Below are positions 6,682 to 13,581 of a DNA stretch of 47,844 bases, piece by piece; the first letter of the stretch is position 1; the number at the start of each line of letters is the position of its first letter. The DNA lies in the NCBI GenBank assembly GCA_026388095.1, contig JAPLKL010000029.1:1-47844 (forward strand). Reading direction: 5' to 3'. Both the position numbers and the translations under genes were made by a program. The notes under the pieces are model-generated. The model made no database searches. It was not told where the DNA came from and saw only the letters and a list, made by a program, of their open reading frames with translations. The DNA comes from Elusimicrobiota bacterium. Its GTDB lineage: Bacteria > Elusimicrobiota > Elusimicrobia > UBA1565 > UBA9628.

Positions 6682-6981
6682 TCATGTGCCGGGACGCTGC
6701 GACGGATCAACTCCAAAATGCATGCCCAACCCGGCGCCGGCCACGATCTCCCTGAAGCGCCTGTGCGCGCTTTCCGGATTGTTGTTCATGCCGTCCACCT
6801 CGACGCAAAATAGATCGCTCTTCGAGTTGGCTCTCGTAAGCCCCTTGACGTTCTTGAGTCTCGGGATGAGGCGTCGCTGAACACGCACCCCGAAGTACCT
6901 GGATGTGATACGGCGTACTTCCACAATCCCAGGTCCAAAATCGAGGGCCTTGTCCGTCCCGTTGCTCATCGCGGCATTCAT
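6682..6981 (-). CDS. Hypothetical protein upstream of the PEPCK-like gene
   Basis: The 99-residue soluble protein has no motif I recognise. Visible features are a basic centre (RVQRRLIPRLKNVKGLTR), an acidic strand (LFCVEVDGMNN) and a Gly-rich end (IVAGAGLGMHFG). ATG 6981 overlaps the TGA of the lipoprotein gene (ATGA), so it is a coupled member of the operon. Codon use looks like that of its neighbours. Confidence 0.65.
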   Translation of the reverse strand: MNAAMSNGTDKALDFGPGIVEVRRITSRYFGVRVQRRLIPRLKNVKGLTRANSKSDLFCVEVDGMNNNPESAHRRFREIVAGAGLGMHFGVDPSQRPGT

Positions 6982-7142
6982 GGTGTCGTCTTCTGGCCTG
7001 TGGTCGCCGGCATCAGAGGCTGGCCGACTGCCTGATCCGCCGGCGTCGCGGAGGGAGCCGCCGGCCCCTCGGCCTTCTTGCAGCCTGACAGGCCTACCAT
7101 GATTGCGGCTAACGCCATACCCAATCCCATTGCTTTGTCCAT
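6978..7142 (-). CDS. Small lipoprotein, first gene after the second ArsR operator
   Basis: This 54-residue protein begins MDKAMGLGMALAAIMVGLSGCKK, a type II signal peptide with lipobox LSGC and lipidated C21, and leaves a 34-residue Ala/Pro/Thr-rich mature peptide. GGGAGG five bases before ATG 7142 chooses this start over upstream ATGs at 7163 and 7199, which fall in the promoter and operator. It is the first gene of the operon that continues into the PEPCK-like gene. A membrane-anchored peptide could tether or sense for the system; this is conjecture. Confidence 0.75.
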   Translation of the reverse strand: MDKAMGLGMALAAIMVGLSGCKKAEGPAAPSATPADQAVGQPLMPATTGQKTTP

Positions 7143-7167
7143 TCGAGCCTCCCTGTTGCTCATATGC

Positions 7168-7191
7168 TTATATGCCCAGATAGTCATATAA
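7168..7191. promoter_or_regulatory. Palindromic operator in the lipoprotein/PEPCK operon promoter
   Basis: TTATATG, 10 nt, CATATAA: perfect 7-bp arms. On the minus strand a -35-like TTGACC sits at 7199-7194 and the right arm lies in the -10 area, so a bound repressor would block polymerase. The same 7-10-7 geometry recurs at 7558-7581 before arsR, which marks it as the likely ArsR site. Confidence 0.75.
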
Positions 7192-7212
7192 AAGGTCAAA
7201 AAAAAGCATCGC

Positions 7213-7545
7213 CTATACTTGGCCGAGATGAGCCAATACGCCCTGGCTCTCCTTTAATTTCTTCCGCAATATCTCAGCGATGGGTCTCAAGACGTGAAAA
7301 ATGTCGCTGTCGCGTACAGAGTAAAAAACAGTCGCCTTTTCCTGCCGGGAAGAGACTATCCCTGCCAACCGAAGTATGGACAAATGCTTTGACAGGCCTG
7401 ACTGCTCGACCCCGATCGCTTTGACCATCTCCCCGACCGAGGCTTCTTTGTTCTTAAGGTACTCGATGATCTGCAGCCGGAGGGGGTGAGCTAAGGACTT
7501 CAGGAAGTCCGCCTTAATCTTAAAAACGAGATCTTTGTCAGCCAT
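7213..7545 (-). CDS. ArsR/SmtB-family winged-helix repressor
   Basis: The 110-residue protein has the ArsR layout: SLAHPLRLQIIEYLKN, EASVGEMVKAIGVEQSGLSKHLSILRLAGIV (recognition helix in QSGLSKHLSIL), a wing (SSRQEKATVFYSV) and a C-terminal dimerisation helix. It contains no cysteine, so the classic ELCVCDL metal-thiolate sensor is absent; it must sense another signal, use His/Asp ligands, or respond through a partner. It is the first gene of the minus-strand run, and palindromes before it (7558-7581) and after it (7168-7191) indicate autorepression plus control of the next operon. No clear Shine-Dalgarno sequence precedes ATG 7545. Confidence 0.9.
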   Translation of the reverse strand: MADKDLVFKIKADFLKSLAHPLRLQIIEYLKNKEASVGEMVKAIGVEQSGLSKHLSILRLAGIVSSRQEKATVFYSVRDSDIFHVLRPIAEILRKKLKESQGVLAHLGQV

Positions 7546-7557
7546 ATGGCAGGTTGC

Positions 7558-7581
7558 TTATATGACCATTATAGCATATCC
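7558..7581. promoter_or_regulatory. Operator overlapping the arsR promoter
   Basis: TTATATG, 10 nt, CATATCC, with 5 of 7 arm pairs matching. A perfect -10 TATAAT for arsR (minus strand, 7573-7568) lies inside the 10-nt spacer, so binding would shut the promoter. It is a partner of the site at 7168-7191. Confidence 0.7.
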
Positions 7582-7651
7582 TGCAGATTCTTGGCTGCTG
7601 CCTCCACAGACCGCGTATGGAGAACCGGGGGCGACAAGATACGAACTTTGT

Positions 7652-7657
7652 TATCAT
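7652..7657 (+). promoter_or_regulatory. -10 element TATCAT, 8 nt before the cysteine desulfurase start
   Basis: No Shine-Dalgarno sequence is visible between the element and ATG 7666, so the transcript is leaderless or nearly so. It would drive the whole 7666-12307 cassette. Confidence 0.45.
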
Positions 7658-7665
7658 ATCATCGG

Positions 7666-8787
7666 ATGGAGATCTACCTCGACAACGCCGCCACCACCAG
7701 GCCCTGCCCGGCCGCGCTGCGGGCCATGGATGACTGCGCCCGCCGCTGCTACGGCAACCCCGCCTCCTGGCATCGCCGCGGCGTGGAGGCGGCCAAGGCC
7801 GTGGAGCGGGCCCGCGGCACTTTGGCCCGGGCCCTGGGCTCCCAGCCCGACGAGATCGTCTTCACCTCGGGCGGCACGGAGGCCAACAACCTCGCGCTCA
7901 AGGGCGTCGCCTGGACCCTGGGCCGCAGCCGCAGGCAGATCCTGGTCTCGGCCGTGGAGCATCCCAGCGTCAGCGCCGCGGCCAAGGCCCTGGCCCGCTG
8001 GGGCTGGACCGTCACCGTTCTGCCGGTGGACGCGAAGGGCTTCGTGGCCCCCTCCCGGGTCGCGGCCGCGCTGACCGCGCGGACGGCCCTGGTCAGCGTC
8101 ATGCACGCCAACCACGAGATCGGCACCATCGAGCCCGTAGCCGAGATCGGCCGGCTCTGCCGCAAGCGGGGAGTTCTTTTCCACACCGACGCCTGCCAGA
8201 GCTTCTGCAAGGAGCCGCTGGACCTGCGGCGTTTGCCGATAGACCTGCTGAGCGTCAACGGCCACAAGGTCCACGGGCCCAAGGGCGTAGGCGCCCTCTA
8301 CGTGCGCCGCGGCCTGCGCCTGGCCCCGCTCCTCGACGGCGGCGGGCAGGAGGGCGGCCTGCGCTCCGGCACCCTCAACACACCGGCCATCGCGGGCTTC
8401 GCGGCCGCGGTCGAGGACTTCCCCGCGGCTGCCCCGGCCGAGATGCGCCGCCTGCGCGACCGGCTGCTGGCGGGCCTGCTCCGGGGCGCTGCCGGCCTGC
8501 GGCTCAACGGCCCGGCACAAGGGCGCCTGTGCGGCAACCTGAGCGTCACCTTGCCCGCCACCGAGGTCAAGCCCCTTTTGCAGAGGCTCAGCGCGGCCGG
8601 CGTCTTCGCATCGGCCGGAGCGGCCTGCCACTCGGCCCAGACCGCGCCCAGCCCCGTGCTGCGCGCCATCGGGCTCACGCCGCGGCAGGCCGGCCGCACA
8701 TTGCGCCTGAGCCTGGGCCGCTACACCACCCGCGCCCAGGTCGACGCCGCGGTCCGCATCATCTCGCGCCTCATCGGCCGGCCATGA
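7666..8787 (+). CDS. Cysteine desulfurase (NifS/IscS-like, class V aminotransferase fold)
   Basis: This PLP enzyme removes sulfur from cysteine and passes it as persulfide to acceptors. The 373-residue protein starts MEIYLDNAATTRP, carries the PLP contacts H99 (VEHP), D175 (HTDACQ) and the Schiff-base K201 (SVNGHK), and the catalytic C321 in SAGAACHSAQ. The frame is open to 7546, but ATG 7666 matches the family N-terminus and follows a -10 element. Its stop overlaps the TusA-like gene (ATGA). With a sulfur carrier and a PP-loop ATPase directly behind, it most probably feeds a dedicated sulfur-transfer reaction rather than general iron-sulfur assembly (no IscU or SufU is present). Confidence 0.92.
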   Translation: MEIYLDNAATTRPCPAALRAMDDCARRCYGNPASWHRRGVEAAKAVERARGTLARALGSQPDEIVFTSGGTEANNLALKGVAWTLGRSRRQILVSAVEHPSVSAAAKALARWGWTVTVLPVDAKGFVAPSRVAAALTARTALVSVMHANHEIGTIEPVAEIGRLCRKRGVLFHTDACQSFCKEPLDLRRLPIDLLSVNGHKVHGPKGVGALYVRRGLRLAPLLDGGGQEGGLRSGTLNTPAIAGFAAAVEDFPAAAPAEMRRLRDRLLAGLLRGAAGLRLNGPAQGRLCGNLSVTLPATEVKPLLQRLSAAGVFASAGAACHSAQTAPSPVLRAIGLTPRQAGRTLRLSLGRYTTRAQVDAAVRIISRLIGRP

Positions 8788-9023
8788 GCAAGGCCGCCCA
8801 GACTGTGGACCTCACCGGAGTGCCCTGCCCGGCCAACGCCGCCCGGGCCCTCATCAGCCTCGAAGGACTCCCCGCCGGGTCGCTCCTGGGCATCCGCCTC
8901 GACGACGGCGAGCCCATCGCCAACGTCCCCCCCGCTTTGGCGGAGCAGGGGCATGAGGTCGTCGAGAAGGTCCGGGACGGCGCCGGTTGGCGGCTGCTGG
9001 TGCGCAAGGGGGACGCGCCGTGA
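8784..9023 (+). CDS. TusA/SirA-family sulfur carrier
   Basis: The 79-residue protein has the family motif GVPCPANAARA with the persulfide-bearing C15 (CPxP-type site; the second Pro is replaced by Ala), then the alpha/beta fold with LPAGSLLGIRLDDGEPIANVPPAL and a final strand (GWRLLVRK). TusA proteins accept sulfur from a cysteine desulfurase and hand it on. ATG 8784 overlaps the stop of the desulfurase, and its own TGA overlaps the GTG of the PP-loop gene (GTGA), giving a three-gene translationally coupled relay. Confidence 0.88.
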   Translation: MSKAAQTVDLTGVPCPANAARALISLEGLPAGSLLGIRLDDGEPIANVPPALAEQGHEVVEKVRDGAGWRLLVRKGDAP

Positions 9024-10045
9024 GCGGGCCCCGGCTCTGCCGCCGCTGCGTGCTGCCCGACGCCCCGCCCGAGATCGCTCTCGACGGCGAGGGCATCTGC
9101 AATCTGTGCCGCGAGCATGAGCGGCAGCCCCCGGCCGACCCCCGGGGGCAGCTGCTGGAGAGCGATTTCGTCAGGATCCTCGAGCAGCACCGCGGCAAGC
9201 ACGAGTTCGACTGCCTGGTCATGTGCAGCGGCGGCAAGGACAGCACCGCCTCTCTCTACTACGCGGTCCGCCGCTACAAGCTCAAGGTCCTGGCCTTCAC
9301 CTTCGACCACGGCTTCGAGACCGAGGACGCGCTGGCCAACGTGCGCCGGGCCGTGGAGAAGCTCGACGTGCCCTTCCTCACCTACCGCTCCACCTTCATG
9401 CACGACATGTTCGGCCGCATCATCAAGACCGGCTCGCCCGCGGTCATCTGCCACGTCTGCGCCATCTGGTACATGCGCCTGACCTACGCGATGGCCGCGC
9501 GCTTCGACACGCCGCTCATCATCGCGGGCTGGACCAAGGGCCAGATGACGCGCCAGCCGGTCCTGACCAAATGCGCCTGCAACGCCGCGGGCCCGGAGTA
9601 TGCCCGCATGGGCAAGGCCACCGCCGATTTCCTGGCCGGGCTGAAGGGCGACCCCAAGTACGGGGACTTCCCGTCCAGCATCGAGAGCGTGGTGGCGGCG
9701 GCGGCGAAGAAGCACAAGTGCCTGGTCCTCTCCCCGCACTGGTTCCTGCCTTACGACGTGGAGGAATACGTGGCCCTCATCCAAGGTGAGCTGGGCTGGC
9801 AGTATCCCAAGCTCAGCTATCCCGCCAAGACCACCAACTGCGCCCTCAACTTCCTCTCCGTGCACTGGGCGCTCAAGCACTACGGCTACACCCACTACCA
9901 CGTGGAGATGAGCAAGCTCATACGCGAGGGGCTGCTCACGCGCGCCGAGGCCCTGGAGCAGCTGCGCGCGGACTTCGACCCGGAATTGCTGGAGCGCGTC
10001 GCGCGCCAGCTCGGCTGCGGCATCAAGGACCAGGAGGCGGCATGA
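9020..10045 (+). CDS. PP-loop ATP pyrophosphatase, WbuX/PseA-type amidotransferase family or sulfurtransferase
   Basis: The 341-residue protein begins at GTG 9020. An N-terminal zinc-finger-like pair (CRRCVLP, C7/C10, and CNLC, C27/C30) precedes the PP-loop SGGKDS at 70-75, which adenylates a substrate. Further cysteines are C144/C147 (CHVC) and C185/C187 (CAC). The CxxCVLPD...DGEGICNLC opening matches N-acetyl-sugar amidotransferases, which insert nitrogen; the neighbours here (desulfurase, TusA) argue for sulfur insertion instead, as in tRNA- or small-molecule-thiolating PP-loop enzymes. The PP-loop is certain, the substrate is not. The stop overlaps the next ATG. Confidence 0.85.
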   Translation: MSGPRLCRRCVLPDAPPEIALDGEGICNLCREHERQPPADPRGQLLESDFVRILEQHRGKHEFDCLVMCSGGKDSTASLYYAVRRYKLKVLAFTFDHGFETEDALANVRRAVEKLDVPFLTYRSTFMHDMFGRIIKTGSPAVICHVCAIWYMRLTYAMAARFDTPLIIAGWTKGQMTRQPVLTKCACNAAGPEYARMGKATADFLAGLKGDPKYGDFPSSIESVVAAAAKKHKCLVLSPHWFLPYDVEEYVALIQGELGWQYPKLSYPAKTTNCALNFLSVHWALKHYGYTHYHVEMSKLIREGLLTRAEALEQLRADFDPELLERVARQLGCGIKDQEAA

Positions 10046-10203
10046 CAAAACTCGTCCTCATCCTGAAGGAATGCGTCCACCTCATCCGGCGGCACAAGCT
10101 CTACTTCCTCATGCCCATGCTCATCCTGCTGGCCCTGCTCGGGCTCCTGATCTTCCAGCTCGGGCCCACGGTGGTCATCTCATTCATCTACGCCGGGATA
10201 TGA
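10042..10203 (+). CDS. DUF5989-like single-pass membrane peptide
   Basis: This 53-residue product has a basic, amphipathic start (LKECVHLIRRHKLYF) and one strong membrane helix (MPMLILLALLGLLIFQLG), then ends VISFIYAGI. Size, layout and place next to a NodU-type carbamoyltransferase match DUF5989 peptides commonly seen beside such enzymes together with SxtJ-like proteins. ATG 10042 overlaps the PP-loop stop (ATGA). It is probably a membrane anchor or adaptor for the carbamoyltransferase. Confidence 0.75.
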   Translation: MTKLVLILKECVHLIRRHKLYFLMPMLILLALLGLLIFQLGPTVVISFIYAGI

Positions 10204-10219
10204 GGCGACCGTCCTGACC

Positions 10220-11914
10220 ATGCCCAGCCGGGTCCTCGGCCTCTCAGCCCACTACCACGACGCCGCGGCCTGCCTCATGCAGGAGGGGCGCCTGACGGCC
10301 GCGGCCCATGAGGAGCGCTTCACCCGCCGCAAGAGCGACGCGGAGCTCCCCCTGCGCGCGCTCAACTACTGCCTGCAGGAGGGCGGCATAACGGCCCCGG
10401 ACCTCGACGCCGCGGTCTTCTACGAGAAGCCCTTCCTCAAGTTCGCGCGCGTGCTCATCGGACATCTGCGCTCATTCCCGCGCTCCTACCCCAGCTTCCG
10501 GCGCTCCTTGCCGCACTGGCTCCAGGACCGCCTCTCCTTGCCCCTGACGCTCAAGAACGAGCTCGGCTTCAGCGGCCGGACCTATTTCGTCAAGCATCAT
10601 CTCGCCCACGCGGCCTCGGCCTTCCTGCCCTCCGGCTTCGAGGAAGCGGCCATCCTCACCGCGGACGCGGTCGGGGAATGGGCCACGCTGACCCGAGGCC
10701 GGGGCAGCGGCAGCCGCATCCGCGTCGAAAGCGAGATCCGCTTCCCGGACTCTCTGGGCCTGCTCTACACCGCGGTCACGACCTTCCTGGGCTTCGCGGC
10801 GCAGGAGGGCGAGGGCACGGTCATGGGCCTGGCCGCCTATGGCAAGCCCGTGCACCTCGACCGCTTCCGGGCCGTGGCCGCGGCCCGGCCGGACGGCAGC
10901 TTCACCTTGGACCAGTCCTATTTCGACTTCTACGGCGACGAACGGATGTACACGCCGCGCTTCGTCGAGGCCTTCGGCCAGCCCTACGCGCCCAAGGCGG
11001 AGATGGACCAGCGCGCCTGCGACATCGCGGCCAGCCTGCAGGCCCGGACCGAGGAGATCCTGCTGGCCCTGGCGCGCGACCTGCGCCAGCGCACCAAGCT
11101 GGACGACCTCTGTCTGGGCGGCGGCGTCTTCCTCAATTGCGTGGCCAACCAGAGGCTGCTGGAGGAGTCCGGGTTCAAGCGCATCTTCGTGCAGCCCGCG
11201 GCCGGCGACGCCGGCGGGGCCATGGGCGCCGCGGCTTTCGTGAGCCACTGCCTCTGGGGCCTGCCCCGCACCGGGCCCATGAGCCCCTACCTGGGGCCGG
11301 CCTTCCCCGCTTCGCGCTGCCGCCGCGCCCTGGCCGCCGCGGGCTTGTCCTTCCGGGAGCTGCCCGAAGATGAGCTCTGCCGGGAGACGGCCAAGATGCT
11401 CACCGAGGGCCTGGTGGTGGGCTGGGTGCAGGGGCGCATGGAAGTGGGCCCGCGCGCTTTGGGCAACCGCACGATCCTGGGCGACCCGCGCAACCCGCAG
11501 ACGAAGCGTTTCCTCAACGACCGCGTCAAGCACCGGGAGGAGTTCCGGCCCTTCGCCCCGGCCGTGCTCGCGGAGGCGGCCTCCGAATACTTCGAACTGG
11601 ACGGGCCTTCTCCTTTCATGCTGCTGGCGCCCAGGGTCCGGCCGCAGCGGCGCGCCGCCATCCCAGCCGTGACCCACGAGGACGGCACGGCCCGCGTGCA
11701 GACCGTGACCGAGGCGGACAACCCGCGCTTCTACCGCCTCATCCGGGCCTTCCGGGACCTGACCGGCGTGCCCATGGTGGTCAACACCTCCTTCAACCGC
11801 CGCGGCGAACCCATCGTGTGCACGCCCGAGGACGCGGTGGCCGCGTTCAAGGACACTCAGATGGACGCTTTGGTCGTAGGCGACTTCGTGGTCCGGCGTG
11901 AGGCCCATGCTTGA
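10220..11914 (+). CDS. NodU/CmcH-family O-carbamoyltransferase
   Basis: The family transfers a carbamoyl group from carbamoyl phosphate, via carbamoyl-adenylate, to a hydroxyl of sugars or natural products. The 564 residues show the ASKHA-like N-terminal domain (VLGLSAHYHDAAACLMQ, HEERFTRRKSD), the metal-site region HHLAHAASAF, LTADAVGEW, GGGVFLNCVANQRLL and GDAGGAMGAA. The C-terminal YrdC-like lobe has GRMEVGPRALGNRTIL, RVKHREEFRPFAPAV and NTSFNRRGEPI. Full length for the family. It starts 16 nt after the DUF5989-like gene, with no strong Shine-Dalgarno, and overlaps the next gene by 8 nt. Confidence 0.93.
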   Translation: MPSRVLGLSAHYHDAAACLMQEGRLTAAAHEERFTRRKSDAELPLRALNYCLQEGGITAPDLDAAVFYEKPFLKFARVLIGHLRSFPRSYPSFRRSLPHWLQDRLSLPLTLKNELGFSGRTYFVKHHLAHAASAFLPSGFEEAAILTADAVGEWATLTRGRGSGSRIRVESEIRFPDSLGLLYTAVTTFLGFAAQEGEGTVMGLAAYGKPVHLDRFRAVAAARPDGSFTLDQSYFDFYGDERMYTPRFVEAFGQPYAPKAEMDQRACDIAASLQARTEEILLALARDLRQRTKLDDLCLGGGVFLNCVANQRLLEESGFKRIFVQPAAGDAGGAMGAAAFVSHCLWGLPRTGPMSPYLGPAFPASRCRRALAAAGLSFRELPEDELCRETAKMLTEGLVVGWVQGRMEVGPRALGNRTILGDPRNPQTKRFLNDRVKHREEFRPFAPAVLAEAASEYFELDGPSPFMLLAPRVRPQRRAAIPAVTHEDGTARVQTVTEADNPRFYRLIRAFRDLTGVPMVVNTSFNRRGEPIVCTPEDAVAAFKDTQMDALVVGDFVVRREAHA

Positions 11915-12137
11915 GAGGCTGAAGGCTTTCCACAGGCGGTTGGCGGCCGCGGTGCAGGCGGTGCTTCTGCCCGCGGGCCTGTTCACGGCCTATTACCTGG
12001 GCCTGGGCCTGACCTGGCTTCTGGTCCGGCTGCTCAAGCCGGGCCTGCTGCGCGGCCCGCGGCCCCCGGCCGGAACCTTCTGGGAAGAGGCTCGGGACTA
12101 CGAGCCGGACGAGACGGATTGCCTGCGCCAATCCTGA
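11907..12137 (+). CDS. Small membrane protein, SxtJ-tail-like
   Basis: The 76-residue protein has an amphipathic start, one or two membrane helices (AVLLPAGLFTAYYLGLGLTW, LLVRLL) and a charged tail containing FWEEARDYEPDE and ending in CLRQS. It occupies the place where carbamoyltransferase cassettes usually encode SxtJ-type membrane proteins. The RQS ending recalls the conserved RQF/RQS tails I associate with that neighbourhood (from memory, unverified). ATG 11907 overlaps the carbamoyltransferase end by 8 nt; the TGA overlaps the next ATG by 1 nt. Confidence 0.65.
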   Translation: MLERLKAFHRRLAAAVQAVLLPAGLFTAYYLGLGLTWLLVRLLKPGLLRGPRPPAGTFWEEARDYEPDETDCLRQS

Positions 12138-12307
12138 TGCGTGGGCGGAGGCCCGGCCAGAACACCACGGAGTACTTCCTGCTCTTGTGCTCCATGCTGG
12201 TCGTCTTCGGCCTGGTGGGAAGCTTCCTCAAGAGCTACATCCCCAAGCTCATGGACCACGCCTTCGAGCTCATCCTCGACGCGGCGCTCAACCTGGCCCT
12301 GCCTTAG
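12137..12307 (+). CDS. Tiny Flp/class-III-type prepilin-like protein
   Basis: This 56-residue product begins MRGRRPGQNTTEYFLLLCSM. A basic leader is followed by G, then QNTTEY with Glu five residues after the Gly, then a hydrophobic helix (FLLLCSMLVVFGLVGSFL). This is the Flp/class III prepilin pattern, in which a prepilin peptidase cuts after G. The rest is a short amphipathic helix. No peptidase, ATPase or secretin is nearby. TGATG overlap couples it to the preceding gene, so it belongs to the cassette and might be its modified substrate or a membrane piece. Confidence 0.7.
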   Translation: MRGRRPGQNTTEYFLLLCSMLVVFGLVGSFLKSYIPKLMDHAFELILDAALNLALP

Positions 12308-12350
12308 GAGAAGAGGCTGCCGGACTCGGTTCTCAAACTGGGGATAATCG

Positions 12351-12383
12351 TACTTTACATATAATCTGCTTATTTGTAAAGTA
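12351..12383. promoter_or_regulatory. Palindrome TACTTTACA/TGTAAAGTA around a TATAAT box
   Basis: Perfect 9-bp arms at 12351-12359 and 12375-12383 enclose a perfect -10 TATAAT (12360-12365). The right arm ends on the first base of the ATG of the AAA gene. Such a layout is typical of an operator for a dimeric autorepressor; the gene lacks a Shine-Dalgarno sequence. Confidence 0.7.
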
Positions 12384-13531
12384 TGATTATGATAAAAAGA
12401 CCATTCTGGATAGAGCGCATAAACTCAGCCTGGGAAAAAGCCCCGATAGTATGGCTGTCCGGGGTGCGGCGCTGCGGCAAAACCACGCTGGCCGGCATGT
12501 TAGGCGGCACGGAGTCTCTTTTCCTGAACTGCGATCTTCCCGCAACGGAAGAGATGGTAAAAGACCCCGAATTCTTTTTCCGCCACTGCGACAAACCGCT
12601 GGTCATCTTTGACGAAATACACCGGCTCAAAGACCCCAGCCGCCTGCTTAAGATAGGAGCCGACATGTTCCACGGCATTAGGATGCTTGCGACAGGCTCC
12701 TCAACGCTTGCGGCCGGAAAAAAGTTCAAAGACACGCTGGCCGGCAGGAAGCGCCAAGTCCACCTTGCCCCGGTGCTTCACACCGAACTGGAACTCTTTA
12801 ATAGAACCCCGTTGCAGAAACGCCTGTTTCACGGCGGCCTCCCCCCCGCCCTGCTGTCGCCTAAAAAAGATCCATCATTCTACCGTGAATGGGCGGATTC
12901 GTTCTTTTCACGCGACATACAGAGACTCTTCGGCCTGCGGGACTACACCAAATTCAACCTGCTGTTTGAATACCTGATGCGGCAAAGCGGAGGAATCTTT
13001 GAGGCCTCAAAAGCCGCCTCTGCCCTGGGCGTCAGCCGTCCTACGGTGGAGACGCACCTCGCCGCCATGGAAACCACCGGCGCCATGACGATACTGCGTC
13101 CATTTTTCGGCGGCGGGCGAAAAGAGCTGGTCAAAGCCCCGAAAATTTATGGATTCGACACCGGCTTCGTAAGCTTTTTCAGAGGCTGGGAGCCTCTGCG
13201 CCAGGCCGATTACGGCACACTGTGGGAACACGCCGCGCTGGAATGGTTGGCTGCGCAGAACCCTGACAGCAAATTATCGTATTGGCGTGATACCGCCGGC
13301 CGCGAACTGGATTTTGTAATCCCCAGAAGCCGTGACGCCGTAGACGTATTTGAATGCAAATGGAGCCCCGAAGAGTTCTCTCCCGACGCGCTCAAGATAT
13401 TCCGGTCCGCCTATCCAAAAGGCGAGAACTATCTGCTCTGCCCGGTCACAACACCGTATAAAAAAGGCTTCGGCCGGCTGACACTTACCATAACCGGCGC
13501 TCCGGACGCCTTCAGGCGCAGGGTTGGCTAG
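12383..13531 (+). CDS. AAA_14/DUF4143 family ATPase
   Basis: The 382-residue protein has Walker A GVRRCGKTT (27-35), Walker B LVIFDEIH (73-80), sensor-like ATGSST, a mid-protein helix-turn-helix-like stretch (ASALGVSRPTVETHLAAM) and the C-terminal DUF4143 nuclease-like region (YWRDTAGRELDFVI, VFECKWS). Such proteins are common, often horizontally moved, and their role is poorly known. Codon use and composition are less GC-biased than in all neighbours, and the gene stands alone between two operons with its own palindromic promoter: a likely recent acquisition. ATG 12383 or 12389 could be the start. Confidence 0.88.
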   Translation: MIMIKRPFWIERINSAWEKAPIVWLSGVRRCGKTTLAGMLGGTESLFLNCDLPATEEMVKDPEFFFRHCDKPLVIFDEIHRLKDPSRLLKIGADMFHGIRMLATGSSTLAAGKKFKDTLAGRKRQVHLAPVLHTELELFNRTPLQKRLFHGGLPPALLSPKKDPSFYREWADSFFSRDIQRLFGLRDYTKFNLLFEYLMRQSGGIFEASKAASALGVSRPTVETHLAAMETTGAMTILRPFFGGGRKELVKAPKIYGFDTGFVSFFRGWEPLRQADYGTLWEHAALEWLAAQNPDSKLSYWRDTAGRELDFVIPRSRDAVDVFECKWSPEEFSPDALKIFRSAYPKGENYLLCPVTTPYKKGFGRLTLTITGAPDAFRRRVG

Positions 13532-13558
13532 GCCGAGGATACCCGAAACACCCGCCTA

Positions 13559-13581
13559 GGCGTTGCCCATCAGGCAATGCC
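13559..13581. terminator. Convergent hairpin between AAA gene and receiver gene
   Basis: GGCGTTGCC, 5-nt loop, GGCAATGCC: a 9-bp stem with one G-T pair, overlapping the stop of the minus-strand gene at 13570. No clear U tract. Confidence 0.5.

Noticed and set aside
6636-6716. Upstream ATG for the PEPCK-like gene
   Set aside because: It overlaps the end of the previous gene and lacks the GGAGGG that precedes ATG 6635.
9223-9789. Alternative frame inside the PP-loop gene
   Set aside because: Repeated His/Arg/Gly shadow; the real frame has the SGGKDS motif.
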